Notes: a model not told the origin generated them from the letters alone. A stretch of 64,000 nt of DNA from CAIWHR01 sp039931775 (GCA_039931775.1 JBDTRG010000041.1:110627-174626); one strand, 5' to 3'; positions 36,289 through 45,535 are shown, counted from the first letter of the stretch. Translations and numbers: made by a program.

Positions 36289-37433
36289 TCTACGTGTTCG
36301 ACTACGAGACGCTGAAGCTCCTGTGGTGGGCGATCGTCGGCGTGCTGCTCGTCGGGTTCGCGATACTCGACGGCTTCGACTTGGGCGTCGGCATGCTGTT
36401 GCCGTTCGTTGCCCGCACCGACACGGAGCGGCGGGTGCTGCTCAACTCCGTGGGCCCGACCTGGGAAGGCAACCAGGTGTGGTTCATCACGACCGGCGGC
36501 GCCGTTTTCGCCGCGTGGCCGCTGGTGTACGCAACGGCATTTTCGGGGTTCTACGTCGCGCTGATCCTGACGCTGTTTGCGCTCTTTTTCCGCCCGGTCG
36601 GCTTCGACTACCGAAGCAAGGTCGCCGATCCGCGCTGGAGAAATGCGTGGGACTGGGGTCTTTTCATCGGAGGATTCGTACCGACGCTCATCTTCGGCGT
36701 CGCTTTCGGCAACCTGCTCCTCGGCGTCCCGTTCCACTTCGACGGCGACCAGCGCGTCTACTACACCGGCTCGTTTTTCGGCCTGCTGAATCCGTTCGGG
36801 CTCGCGGCGGGTGTTGTCAGCGTCGCCATGCTGACGATGCACGGAGCCCTCTATCTGCAGCTGCGCACCGAAGGGGCAATCCAAGCGCGAGCCATCTTCG
36901 CCGCCCGCCTCGCCGGAGCGGTACTCGTCGTCACGTTTGCTGCGGCCGGGTACTGGATCGCGACCCGCATCGAAGGCTTCCAGATCGTTTCGATGCCGCC
37001 CGCCGATTCGTCGTTCGTTCCATCGGCAAAGGTCGTAGAGCGCCTGCCCGCAGGCTGGCTGCACAACTATTCGAAGCATCCGTGGATGGTCGCGGCACCG
37101 CTTGCGGTCTTCGGCGCCACGCTGCTGGCACTCGCCGCTTCGGCGATGCGCCGAACGATCTCTGCGTTCGTGCTGTCCTGCATCGCGGTCGCGTGCGTCG
37201 TGCTGACGGCGGGATTCGCACTCTTCCCGTTCATCATGCCGTCGTCGAGCGACCCCGCGAGCAGCCTGACCGTCTGGGACTCGGTTTCCAGCCGCCGCAC
37301 GCTGCAAGTGATGTTCTGGGCCGTGGTGATCTTCATGCCGATCATCATCGTCTATACGAGCTGGGTGTATCGCGTAATGCGCGGCAAGGTCACCGAGCAG
37401 CACGTGAAGGACGGCGGTCACTCGCTCTACTAG
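36285..37433 (+). CDS. cydB: cytochrome bd ubiquinol oxidase subunit II
   Basis: Second large subunit of the bd oxidase. 382 residues from the ATG at 36285, coupled to cydA by ATGA. It begins MIYVFDYETLKLLWWAIVGV and has FAILDGFDLGVGMLLPFVAR, NSVGPTWEGNQVWFITTGGA and FALFFRPVGFDYRSK, the CydB hallmarks. A much longer open frame running back to 35490 lies inside cydA and is a shadow. The C-terminal part carries further membrane helices (FWAVVIFMPIIIVYTSWVYR). Confidence 0.97.
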   Translation: MIYVFDYETLKLLWWAIVGVLLVGFAILDGFDLGVGMLLPFVARTDTERRVLLNSVGPTWEGNQVWFITTGGAVFAAWPLVYATAFSGFYVALILTLFALFFRPVGFDYRSKVADPRWRNAWDWGLFIGGFVPTLIFGVAFGNLLLGVPFHFDGDQRVYYTGSFFGLLNPFGLAAGVVSVAMLTMHGALYLQLRTEGAIQARAIFAARLAGAVLVVTFAAAGYWIATRIEGFQIVSMPPADSSFVPSAKVVERLPAGWLHNYSKHPWMVAAPLAVFGATLLALAASAMRRTISAFVLSCIAVACVVLTAGFALFPFIMPSSSDPASSLTVWDSVSSRRTLQVMFWAVVIFMPIIIVYTSWVYRVMRGKVTEQHVKDGGHSLY

Positions 37434-37469
37434 GCACTCTTTGACGCGAACGAAGGAAGGACGGCGACG

Positions 37470-37625
37470 ATGTGGTATTTCACGTGGATCCTCGGGCTGG
37501 GCGCCGCCCTCGCGTTCGGCATCATCAACGTGATGTGGTTGGAGGCGTCCTACACGTTCGGCGAACTCGACGAAGGCCGCATTCGCGAGCGGTTCGCCAA
37601 CGGCGCGGAAGACGAAGGGAAATGA
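37470..37625 (+). CDS. cydX: cytochrome bd oxidase subunit CydX
   Basis: A 51-residue single-helix protein: MWYFTWILGLGAALAFGIIN, followed by VMWLEASYTFGELDEG. The MWYFxWILG start and the conserved Asn/Trp/Glu region identify CydX, which stabilises the haem site of bd-type oxidases. AAGGAAGG lies about ten bases upstream. It follows cydB by 36 bp and overlaps the next gene as ATGA. Confidence 0.93.
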   Translation: MWYFTWILGLGAALAFGIINVMWLEASYTFGELDEGRIRERFANGAEDEGK

Positions 37626-37882
37626 CCCTGCCGGTCCCGGACGTCCCGCCTCCGCGCGAAAACTCGCCGATTGCTCCGGCGGAGCCCCAGTCGGCCACAT
37701 TGCCGCAGGTGATAGGCACAGTGTTCTGGAGCTTTTTCGGCGTTCGCCGTGGCAAGCACATGCAGCGCGACGCGGTGACCGTCAAGCCGCTGCAGGTCAT
37801 CGTCGTCGGTGTCCTGCTGGCGGCGGTGCTCGTTTTCGCGCTGCTCGCGCTCGTCAGGGTCATCCTAAGCAACGCCGGCTAG
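37622..37882 (+). CDS. DUF2970 membrane protein of the cyd operon
   Basis: 86 residues from the ATG at 37622, overlapping the cydX stop. After a Pro-rich start it reads TLPQVIGTVFWSFFGVRRGK, then one membrane helix (PLQVIVVGVLLAAVLVFALL). This matches the DUF2970 pattern (WxFFGVRKG...RD, then a C-terminal helix). The operon position suggests a part in oxidase assembly, but no function is established. The gene ends 12 bp before the convergent kynA stop. Confidence 0.85.
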   Translation: MTLPVPDVPPPRENSPIAPAEPQSATLPQVIGTVFWSFFGVRRGKHMQRDAVTVKPLQVIVVGVLLAAVLVFALLALVRVILSNAG

Positions 37883-37893
37883 TTGCCCGGGCA

Positions 37894-38751
37894 TCACTTC
37901 GGCCCGATTACCGTCCGCACGTCGATTAGTTCCGGAAAGAATTGGTGCTCCAGCGCGCGCCGGAGAAATCCGACGCCCGACGAGCCGCCGGTACCCATCT
38001 TTTGCCCGATCGTGCGCTCGACGGTCTTCAGGTGCCTGAACCGCCAGAGCTGGAACGACTCTTCGACGTCGACCAGTTTTTCAGCCATTTCGTAGGCGTC
38101 CCACCAGCGTTCGGGATCGTCGTAGATCGTCTTGAATACCGACACGAGATCGGCGTTGCGCACGTACGGCTGCGTCCAGTCGCGTTCGACGCAGGCGAGC
38201 GGGACCGGCAACCCGCGCCGCGCGAGATGGCGCAGAAACACGTCGTAAAGGCTCGGCGCTTCGAGCAGCGCTGTCAACTCGGCATGGATCGCCGCGTCGT
38301 ACCTGAAGACATCGACGAGCGACGGGGCCTTGTTGCCGAGCAGGAATTCGAGCGCCCGGTACTGCGCCGACTGGAATCCCGACGACGTGGCGAGCGCCGG
38401 CCGGAACCCTTCGAATTCGGAAGGGGTCAGGGTCTCCAGTACCGCCCACTGCTCGAAGAGCTGCTTCTGGATCGCCTTGACGCGCGCGAGGATCTTGAAG
38501 CACGCGTCGAGCCGATCTGCGCGCACAAAGGCGATGGCCGCCTTCAGCTCGTGGATCATCAGTTTCATCCACAGCTCGGAGGTCTGATGCTGGATGATAA
38601 ACAGCATCTCGTCGTGTCGCGGTGCGCGGCCGGCGCCGCCGGAAAGCGGCAGTTGCGCCGTCAGCAACAGGTCGAGCCGCAGGTAGCCGGCGTAGGTGAG
38701 GCGATTCGTGAGATCGGTGACGATCCCGGGTTCGAGGTCGCGCGTGGTCAT
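37894..38751 (-). CDS. kynA: tryptophan 2,3-dioxygenase
   Basis: Haem enzyme opening the indole ring of tryptophan to N-formylkynurenine. 285 residues from the ATG at 38751 (MTTRDLEPGIVTDLTNRLTY). Conserved blocks: DEMLFIIQHQTSELWMKLM, SGFQSAQYRALEFLLGNK and the haem-ligand region SFQLWRFRHLKTVERTIGQK followed by GTGGSSGVGFL. An open frame extends another 158 codons upstream but has no family similarity and overlaps the divergent gene. A TATACT box at 38789-38794 gives a plausible promoter. No kynB or kynU is adjacent. Confidence 0.96.
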   Translation of the reverse strand: MTTRDLEPGIVTDLTNRLTYAGYLRLDLLLTAQLPLSGGAGRAPRHDEMLFIIQHQTSELWMKLMIHELKAAIAFVRADRLDACFKILARVKAIQKQLFEQWAVLETLTPSEFEGFRPALATSSGFQSAQYRALEFLLGNKAPSLVDVFRYDAAIHAELTALLEAPSLYDVFLRHLARRGLPVPLACVERDWTQPYVRNADLVSVFKTIYDDPERWWDAYEMAEKLVDVEESFQLWRFRHLKTVERTIGQKMGTGGSSGVGFLRRALEHQFFPELIDVRTVIGPK

Positions 38752-38788
38752 GGCGATTGCGCCGGTCGGCGCAGCGTGGAATGGGGCC

Positions 38789-38794
38789 AGTATA
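38789..38794 (-). promoter_or_regulatory. -10 element (TATACT) for kynA
   Basis: Leftward TATACT about 38 bases upstream of the kynA ATG, in the 136-bp gap shared with the divergent hydrolase gene. No strong -35. Confidence 0.45.
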
Positions 38795-38870
38795 GCGACG
38801 GCCGGACCCGACGGAGTGTCGTCGTTCACGGGTCGGCGTAGAGCGTCGGACGGCGCGCGCGGATGCGCTC

Positions 38871-38879
38871 TGATAACAT
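38871..38879 (+). promoter_or_regulatory. extended -10 element before the TAP-like hydrolase
   Basis: TGATAACAT fits the extended -10 pattern TGnTATAAT. It ends eight bases before the ATG at 38888, so the leader would be only one or two bases long. Confidence 0.4.
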
Positions 38880-38887
38880 CCGGCGCG

Positions 38888-40366
38888 ATGACCGTTTCGC
38901 GCCTCAAGGCTGCCTCGTTCGCCATCCTCGCCTTGGTGCTCGCCGGATGCGGCGAGCGCGACACCACGTCGCGCAGCATCGCACTCGCCGACTGCAGGCT
39001 GCCGAAACTCTCGGGCATCGCGCAATGCGGGACGCTCGAGGTCCCCGAAAACCGCGCCAAGCCCGACGGGCGCAGGATTTCGCTGGCGGTCGCGGTGCTC
39101 CCCGCCAACACGCTCCATCCGCTCCCCGATCCGCTGTTCATCCTCGCCGGCGGCCCCGGGCAGGCGGCGAGCTTCCTCGGGCCGTTCGCGGCGACGCTGA
39201 CCAGCGTGCGCAAGGATCGCGACATCGTGCTCGTCGATCAGCGCGGCACCGGGCGATCGTCGCCGCTCACCTGCGCCGCGTTCAAGCCCGACGACAGCGC
39301 CGAGGCCGCGCTCGAACTCGATCCGGTTCCGAAGGCCGCGGCCTGCGCTGTCGAGCTCGCCGGCCGGGGTGTGGACGCGTCCCAATACACGACCGCCGCC
39401 TGGATAGCCGACCTCGACTCCGTGCGCGCGGCCCTCGGCTATGCGAAGGTCAACCTCTGGGGCGGCTCGTACGGCACCCGCGTGGCGCTCGAATACCTGC
39501 GCCGGTTTCCAGCGCGCGTGCGCAGCGTCGTGCTAGATGGCGTGGTCGCGCCCTCGATGAAAATCAGCCTCGACGGCTGGCGGTCCCGCGACCTCGCGCT
39601 CACCGCAGTGCTCGACGCCTGCGCCCAGTCGTCGGCCTGCCGCACCGCGCATCCGAACCTGCCTGCGACCCTTGATGCGATCCGCGACCGCCTTGGGCCG
39701 ACAGGGCGCGACGTCGCCGTGACGGACCCGCGCACCGGTACGGTCGAAACGCAGCACATCGCCTTCGAGCACGTCATCGGCGGCCTCCAGCCGCTCACCT
39801 ATTCGCCCGAGCTCTCCGCACTCTTGCCCGAGATCATCGGCAGCGTGGCGGCCGGCGACTACGGCGCGCTCTTTGCCGGGGCGATGCTCGTGACCGCGGA
39901 GCTCCCCGAGCAGATCAGCAATGCGCTGCACTACTCAGTCATCTGCACCGAGGATGTGCCGCGTATTTCGCCGGCCGACGTTGCGACCACGCTCGCCGAC
40001 GTGCGGTCGCGAGCGCTCGCGATGCGTGCGCTGGCCGTTTGCGACGTCTGGCCGAAAGGCGCGGCCCCCCTCGGCGCCGAGCTGCCCGTCGAGAGCCCCA
40101 CGCCGGTGTTGATCCTGTCCGGCGGGCTCGACCCGGTGACGCCGCCCGCGAACGGCGCCGAAGTCGCGAAGACCTTGCCGGCGAGCCGCCACATCGTGGC
40201 GCGCGGGTACGGGCACATCGTGTCACCGCATGCCTGCGCACCGCGTCTCATTGCGGCCTTCCTCGACGATCCGAGCTTTGCGACGCTTCCTGCGCCCTGC
40301 GTCGAGCATTTCGAAAAGAGCGTGCGTCCGCCGCTGTGGCCCGATCGCCTGGGAGCACGCCCTTGA
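38888..40366 (+). CDS. alpha/beta hydrolase lipoprotein, TAP-like peptidase family
   Basis: 492 residues. The signal sequence ends in lipobox VLAGC (Cys21), so it is likely an exported lipoprotein. The hydrolase fold has LFILAGGPGQAAS (oxyanion loop), DIVLVDQRGTGRSSPLTC, and the nucleophile Ser194 in WGGSYGTR. The C-terminal TAP-like lid/cap region includes ILSGGLDPVTPP with the likely catalytic Asp, and RGYGHIVSPHAC with the His. Relatives include tripeptidyl aminopeptidases and prolyl peptidases. Its stop overlaps the TTG start of the ABC ATPase, suggesting an operon with the exporter. Confidence 0.88.
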   Translation: MTVSRLKAASFAILALVLAGCGERDTTSRSIALADCRLPKLSGIAQCGTLEVPENRAKPDGRRISLAVAVLPANTLHPLPDPLFILAGGPGQAASFLGPFAATLTSVRKDRDIVLVDQRGTGRSSPLTCAAFKPDDSAEAALELDPVPKAAACAVELAGRGVDASQYTTAAWIADLDSVRAALGYAKVNLWGGSYGTRVALEYLRRFPARVRSVVLDGVVAPSMKISLDGWRSRDLALTAVLDACAQSSACRTAHPNLPATLDAIRDRLGPTGRDVAVTDPRTGTVETQHIAFEHVIGGLQPLTYSPELSALLPEIIGSVAAGDYGALFAGAMLVTAELPEQISNALHYSVICTEDVPRISPADVATTLADVRSRALAMRALAVCDVWPKGAAPLGAELPVESPTPVLILSGGLDPVTPPANGAEVAKTLPASRHIVARGYGHIVSPHACAPRLIAAFLDDPSFATLPAPCVEHFEKSVRPPLWPDRLGARP

Positions 40367-41106
40367 TCGAGGTGGCGAACGTGGTGAAGGCCTTCGGGCG
40401 CCGGCGGGAGGTGCACGCGGTCAACGGCGTGGCGTTCACCGCATCCGATGGCGAGATCACCGGGCTCCTCGGTCCGAACGGCGCCGGCAAGACCACGCTG
40501 CTCCGCGTCATTTCGACGTTGATGGTCCCGGACAGCGGAACGGCGACGGTCGACGGCCACGACGTCGTGCGCGATCGATACGCCGTGCGTCGGCGAATCG
40601 GGGTTCTCTCCGATGCGCGCGGCCTGTACCCGCGCCTGACCGCGCGCGAGAACATCCGCTATTACGGCGCGCTGCACGGGCTCGCAGGCGAAGCGCTCGA
40701 GGCGCGGATCGACGAGCTGATCCGCGCGCTTTCCATCGGCGACATCGCCGACCGCCGGGCACACGGCTTTTCGCAGGGAGAGCGGATGAAGGTGGCGATC
40801 GCGCGCGCGCTCGTCCACGATCCGCAGACGATCCTGCTCGACGAGCCCACCAACGGGCTCGACATCATGAGCATACGTTCGTTGCGCGACCTGCTGCGCG
40901 ATCTCAGGGCGCAGGGGAAGTGTCTCCTCTTCAGCTCGCACGTGATGCAGGAGGTCACGGCACTTTGCCAGCGCATCGTCATTCTCGGCGGCGGAAGGGT
41001 CGTCGCCACCGGAACGGCCTCCGAGCTCCTCGCGCAGACAGGGGAACGAACGCTCGAGGACGCGTTCGTGCGCCTGCTGGGCTCCGGGGAAGGACTGGCC
41101 GCGTAG
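40363..41106 (+). CDS. ABC transporter ATP-binding protein, NatA-like
   Basis: 247 residues from a TTG at 40363 that overlaps the upstream stop (TTGA) and has GGGAG seven bases before it. Walker A LLGPNGAGKTTLL (about residues 35-47), signature FSQGERMKVAIARALVHDPQ, Walker B ILLDEPTNGLD and the switch His in SSHVMQEV. The group resembles NatA and CcmA-type exporters. It drives the permease encoded directly downstream. An open frame reaching back to 40039 lies inside the hydrolase gene. Confidence 0.93.
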   Translation: MIEVANVVKAFGRRREVHAVNGVAFTASDGEITGLLGPNGAGKTTLLRVISTLMVPDSGTATVDGHDVVRDRYAVRRRIGVLSDARGLYPRLTARENIRYYGALHGLAGEALEARIDELIRALSIGDIADRRAHGFSQGERMKVAIARALVHDPQTILLDEPTNGLDIMSIRSLRDLLRDLRAQGKCLLFSSHVMQEVTALCQRIVILGGGRVVATGTASELLAQTGERTLEDAFVRLLGSGEGLAA

Positions 41107-42306
41107 ATGACCGGCGTCGCGCGCTCCGTTTCCGCAGCGGCACGCATCCATGCGGTCGCGCGCAAGGAAATCGTCGACGTCTTTCGCGACCGGCGCACGA
41201 TGCTGGTGACGCTCGCCACCGCAATCGCGGCCGGCCCCGTGCTGATGCTGCTCGTGCTGAACCTCGTCGCGCGCCAGGCGGACAAGGCGCGCGAACTGAC
41301 CCTGCCCGTCCTCGGCGGCGATCACGCGCCGGCGCTCATCGCCTTCCTGGAGCGACAGCAGGTCACATTGACGGCGGCACCGGCGGATTTCGAGAACCGC
41401 ATTCGGGCGGGCGACCTCGACGTCGTGCTGGAGGTCGACAAGGATTTCGCCGTCGACGTCGCGAAGGGAAAGGCGGGCACCGTGCGTCTCGCCTTCGACC
41501 GCTCGCGCGACCGGGCGCGGGGGTCCATCGCCGAGGTCGAAGCGCTGCTCCGCGCCTACAGCCGCGAGTGGGGCCGGGGCCGCCTGCTGCTGCGCGGCGT
41601 TGCCGTCGAGGTCGCGAGCCCGCTCAATGTGGAGCCGCGCGACCTCGCCACACCGCAGAGTTCCGGCGCGCTCGTCCTCTTCCTGATCGCGTTCTACGGC
41701 CTCTTTGCGGCGGTGATCGGCGGCATGGCCGCGGCCCTCGACACGACCGCCGGCGAACGAGAGCGCGCGTCCCTCGAACCGTTGCTCACGACACCCGTGG
41801 CGCCGATCGAACTCGCTACGGGCAAATGGCTCGCGGTCGTCGTACTGAACGCGACCGCCGTCGTGCTGACGCTCACCGGCTTCTATCTGGTGTTGCGCTT
41901 TGCGCCGCTTCCCGCCGTGGGAATCCCGTTCCTGTTCGGGCTCACCGAGCTCGGCCGCTTCGTCGTGACGCTCGTTCCGCTCGTCGCCCTGATGCCGGCG
42001 ATCCTGCTCTACGTCGGTGCGCGCGCCCGATCGTTCAAGGAGGCGCAGACCAATCTGTCGGTGCTGCTCTTCGCCGTGTCGCTGCTTCCGATCATGCAGA
42101 TGTTCCTGCAGAAGAAGGAACCGGCTTGGCTGACGTGGATCCCGATCTCCGGCCAGTACGCGCTGTTGTCGCGCGCGCTCCGCGGCGAGGCGCTGCCCTT
42201 CGTCGAATTGCTGCAGTCTTATGTGGTTCCGGGGCTGCTGACGGTCGCGGCGCTTGTCGCCGTCGCGAGACTTTTCTCTCGGGAGTCAGTGCTGGTGGGG
42301 AAGTGA
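41107..42306 (+). CDS. ABC-2 type transporter permease, NatB-like
   Basis: 399 residues, starting immediately after the ATPase stop. One N-terminal membrane helix (VTLATAIAAGPVLMLLVLNL), a periplasmic domain of about 130 residues (LPVLGGDHAPALIAFLERQQ onward), then about five helices in the C-terminal half (ALVLFLIAFYGLFAAVIGGM, VVVLNATAVVLTLTGFYLVL and others). The ABC2_membrane_3 layout matches NatB and related exporters of sodium ions, lipids or polyketides. The substrate is unknown; coupling to a secreted peptidase-like hydrolase is unusual and may be informative. Confidence 0.9.
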   Translation: MTGVARSVSAAARIHAVARKEIVDVFRDRRTMLVTLATAIAAGPVLMLLVLNLVARQADKARELTLPVLGGDHAPALIAFLERQQVTLTAAPADFENRIRAGDLDVVLEVDKDFAVDVAKGKAGTVRLAFDRSRDRARGSIAEVEALLRAYSREWGRGRLLLRGVAVEVASPLNVEPRDLATPQSSGALVLFLIAFYGLFAAVIGGMAAALDTTAGERERASLEPLLTTPVAPIELATGKWLAVVVLNATAVVLTLTGFYLVLRFAPLPAVGIPFLFGLTELGRFVVTLVPLVALMPAILLYVGARARSFKEAQTNLSVLLFAVSLLPIMQMFLQKKEPAWLTWIPISGQYALLSRALRGEALPFVELLQSYVVPGLLTVAALVAVARLFSRESVLVGK

Positions 42307-42326
42307 TGCTCGGCCACCGGCCGTAG

Positions 42327-44846
42327 TCAGCCAAGCTGGCGTATCACGGCAAGCGGCGGCAACCGCATCATGCCGCGCGTGCCGAGCCAGCCGGCGAGCG
42401 TCACGGTGAGCGCGCCGCCGCCGATCCCCAGCAGCCACACGATCGGATTCGCCGAAAACGGGATCTGGAACACGCGGTCCGAAAGAAAGTAGCCGGTCGC
42501 CGTCGCGCCGGCCGCCGCGAGCAACCCCGCAAGGGACCCCAGCACGACGAACTCCGCGACCTGTGCCGCAGTGAGTTGGGCGCGCGACGCGCCCAGGGTG
42601 CGCAGGATCGCGGCATCGAAGCGGCGCTCGTCCTGGGTCGCGGCAATGGCCGCCTGCAGGACCAGCAGGCCACCCAACAGCGTGAACAGGAACACGAACT
42701 CGACGGCTCTCGCCACCTGCTCGACGATCGCCTGCACCTGCCTCATGATCTCGCCGACGTCGATCGCGAGCACGTTCGGGTACTGCTGCACCAGCGACGA
42801 GACCCATGCAGCCGACTGGGTCCCCTCGGGGAGCCGGACGGCGCCGAGATAGGTCTGCGGCATCGTCTCCAGCACGCCCGGCGCGAATAGCGTGAAGAAG
42901 TTCGGGCGGAAGCTGTCCCAGTCCACCTTGCGGAGGCTAGTAACCTTCGCCGTCACGGGCGTCCCCGCGATGTCGTAGGTCAGCGTGTCGCCAAGCTTAA
43001 GCCGCAGCGATTCGGCGATTCCCTGCTCCATCGAAATTCCCGCGTCGGTACCCGTCGCGCCGTCGAACCACTTTCCCGAGGCAAGCCGATTCGTCTTCGA
43101 CAGCTCGGCGGCCCACGACAGGTTGAACTCGCGTTCGGCGAGTCGGCGGGCGCGCGTATCTTCATACTGCGCGGTGTCGAGGCGCGTCCCGTTCACTTCG
43201 ACGAGCCTTCCGCGGATCATCGGATAGAGCGACACCTCCGAACCGCTGATCGACTTCAGCGCCGCGCGCACGCCGTCGACCTGGTCGGGCAGCACATTGA
43301 CGATGAAATGATTCGGCGCGTCCGGCGGCAGGCTCGCCCGCCAGTTCTGCATCAGGTCACCGCGCACGACGGTCAATAGCAGCAGTGCCATGAGACCGAG
43401 CGCAAGCGCGCCTATCTGCAGGCTCGATGCGAGCGGTCGACGGCGCAGATTGGCGAGCCCGAACCGCCAGGTCACGCCACGCTGCGGCAGCCGTTTCAAC
43501 GCGACGATTAGGAGCCAGGCGACGATGCCGGCCGCAACCAGCAACGCGGCGATGCCGCCAACCATGATCCCGGCCACTTTCACGTCCTGCGCCTGCCACG
43601 CGATCAAGAGTGCGATCACGCCTGCCCCGAGCAGATACGCGATCACCCCGCCGGGACGAGGTCGCGGCAGGTCGCGACGCAACACGCGCAGAGGCGGGAC
43701 GCCGGAAAGCGCGACGAGCGGCGGCAGCGCGAATCCGAAGAGCAGCAGCACGCCGGTACCGAATGCGCTGATTGCCGGGACGATTCCGGGCGCGGGCAAG
43801 TCAGTGGCCGAGATCGACGACAGCAACATCACCAGCAGCTGCTGCCCGGCGAGCGCCACCGCGACGCCCGCCGCGCTCGCCGCGAGACCCAGCACGCCGA
43901 ATTGGATCACGAACAGGGACAACGCGCGCCGGCGCGACGCGCCGAAGCAGCGCAGCATCGCCGCCGTGTCCAGATGGCGACGCAAGTACCGCGACGCCGC
44001 GAGCGCGATGGCGACCGCGGCGAGCATGACCGCGACGAGCGCCGAGAGGCCGAGGAACTGCTCGGCGCGCTCGAGCGTCTGGCGCACCTCGGGGCGCAGG
44101 TCGCGAACGTTTTCCATCCGCTGTCCGGCCTTCAATTCCCGTTGCAGCCAATTGAGGTAGGGGTCGAACGCCCCGCGCGGCGCGAGATCGGCGACGAGCA
44201 GCCGGTACGTCGCGCGATTGCCCGGCTGCAGCAGGTTGGTCGCCGGCACGTCGTCGAGGTTGATCAGCAGTCGCGGCGCGATAGCGAGCATGCCGCTCGC
44301 AACCTCGGGTTCCTGCTGGACGATGGCCGTGACTTTGAGCACCGAGTCTCCGACGGAGAGGACATCGCCGGTTCTTGCGTTGAGCCGGGCGGCGAGGCGC
44401 GAGTCGGGCCACGCTTCGCCGCGCCCGGGCACCCCCCGCGCGCGCGTGCCGAGCGCGTTGGCCTCGTCGACGAGCAGAATCGCACCGCGCAACGGATAGC
44501 GGTCCCCGACGGCCTTGACGTCAGCCAGCACCGCGCCACTGCCGGCGACATCCGCACTCGCACGTTGCACCATGCTGTTGAACTTGAGCGCAGGCGTCGT
44601 GGCGAGACCGCGCCTCGACGCTTCGGCGGCGAACGTGTCAGGCAGCGGTCGATCGGCGGAGATCAGCACGTCGGCACCGAGCAGCAGGTTCGCCTGCTGC
44701 GAGAGCGCGCCCTTCACACGATCCGCGAAGAATCCGACCGTTCCGATGCTTGCAACCGCCAGCATCATCGCCGCAATGAGCACGGTGAGCTCGCCGGCGC
44801 GCCAATCCCGGGACAGCATCCGCAGCGCGAGCCGCAGCGTTTTCAT
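42327..44846 (-). CDS. FtsX-like ABC transporter permease, YbbP-like
   Basis: 839 residues from the ATG at 44846, overlapping the ATPase stop as ATGA. An N-terminal helix (LTVLIAAMMLAVASIGTVGF) is followed by a large periplasmic domain and three helices (about residues 260-400), then a second FtsX unit ending with three helices (FVFLFTLLGGLLVLQAAIAA, FVVLGSLAGLLAAAGATATG). This duplicated FtsX layout is that of E. coli YbbP. Pairs with the YbbA-like ATPase upstream and is divergent from tesA, a conserved proteobacterial cluster. Probably handles lipids or hydrophobic compounds at the envelope; not proven. Confidence 0.92.
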   Translation of the reverse strand: MKTLRLALRMLSRDWRAGELTVLIAAMMLAVASIGTVGFFADRVKGALSQQANLLLGADVLISADRPLPDTFAAEASRRGLATTPALKFNSMVQRASADVAGSGAVLADVKAVGDRYPLRGAILLVDEANALGTRARGVPGRGEAWPDSRLAARLNARTGDVLSVGDSVLKVTAIVQQEPEVASGMLAIAPRLLINLDDVPATNLLQPGNRATYRLLVADLAPRGAFDPYLNWLQRELKAGQRMENVRDLRPEVRQTLERAEQFLGLSALVAVMLAAVAIALAASRYLRRHLDTAAMLRCFGASRRRALSLFVIQFGVLGLAASAAGVAVALAGQQLLVMLLSSISATDLPAPGIVPAISAFGTGVLLLFGFALPPLVALSGVPPLRVLRRDLPRPRPGGVIAYLLGAGVIALLIAWQAQDVKVAGIMVGGIAALLVAAGIVAWLLIVALKRLPQRGVTWRFGLANLRRRPLASSLQIGALALGLMALLLLTVVRGDLMQNWRASLPPDAPNHFIVNVLPDQVDGVRAALKSISGSEVSLYPMIRGRLVEVNGTRLDTAQYEDTRARRLAEREFNLSWAAELSKTNRLASGKWFDGATGTDAGISMEQGIAESLRLKLGDTLTYDIAGTPVTAKVTSLRKVDWDSFRPNFFTLFAPGVLETMPQTYLGAVRLPEGTQSAAWVSSLVQQYPNVLAIDVGEIMRQVQAIVEQVARAVEFVFLFTLLGGLLVLQAAIAATQDERRFDAAILRTLGASRAQLTAAQVAEFVVLGSLAGLLAAAGATATGYFLSDRVFQIPFSANPIVWLLGIGGGALTVTLAGWLGTRGMMRLPPLAVIRQLG

Positions 44847-45535
44847 TGCGCAGCGGCGCGTTCGTCCGCGACGAGACGGCCGGCCGCGAGCGACAGTCGG
44901 CGCATGCAGCGCGCCGCAAGCTCGCCGTCGTGAGTCACGAGAAGCAGCGTGGTGCCGTGCTCGCGATTCAACCGGAACATCAGGTCGACGACTTCGAGCC
45001 CGGTCGAATGATCGAGATTGCCCGTCGGTTCGTCGGCCATCAGCAACTTCGGCTCGCCGGCGAACGCACGCGCGATCGCCACACGCTGCTGCTCGCCACC
45101 GGAGAGTTGCTTCGGATAGTGCGTCGTTCGCTTCGCGAGACCCACGCGCGCCAGCCATTCCCTGGCGTTCCCCGCGGCATCCGGCGCGCCCGCGAGTTCG
45201 AGGGGCAGCATCACGTTCTCGAGCGCCGTCAGCGCGGGCAACAGTTGAAACGACTGAAAGACGAAACCGAGCAGGCGCTGCCGCAGTGCCGCCCGCGCGT
45301 CTTCGTCGAGTCCGGACAGCGCGTTGCCGTCGAGCCAGACCTCGCCATCGCTCGGACGATCGAGCCCGGCCAGAAGGCCCAGCAGCGTTGTCTTGCCCGA
45401 TCCGGACGCCCCGACCACGGCCACGGTGTCGCCGGAATCGATGTCAAAGCCGACGTCGTCCAGGATCCTAAGCGGAGCCTCACCGCTGGTGACGATTTTG
45501 GTCAGGCGCGAGGCGCGGAGTATGCAGTCGGGCAT
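44843..45535 (-). CDS. ABC transporter ATP-binding protein, YbbA-like
   Basis: 230 residues from the ATG at 45535. Walker A VVGASGSGKTTLLGLLAGLD, signature QLSGGEQQRVAIARAFAGEP, Walker B LLMADEPTGNLD and switch region LLVTHDGELA. This is the MacB/LolD-like class that works with FtsX-type permeases. The longer open frame to 45808 covers the tesA promoter region and is not used. Operon with the YbbP-like permease. Confidence 0.94.
   Translation of the reverse strand: MPDCILRASRLTKIVTSGEAPLRILDDVGFDIDSGDTVAVVGASGSGKTTLLGLLAGLDRPSDGEVWLDGNALSGLDEDARAALRQRLLGFVFQSFQLLPALTALENVMLPLELAGAPDAAGNAREWLARVGLAKRTTHYPKQLSGGEQQRVAIARAFAGEPKLLMADEPTGNLDHSTGLEVVDLMFRLNREHGTTLLLVTHDGELAARCMRRLSLAAGRLVADERAAAQ

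Noticed and set aside
38752..39225. 158-codon N-terminal extension of kynA
   Set aside because: KynA family starts at MTTRDL; the extension covers the divergent promoter and the start of the hydrolase gene.
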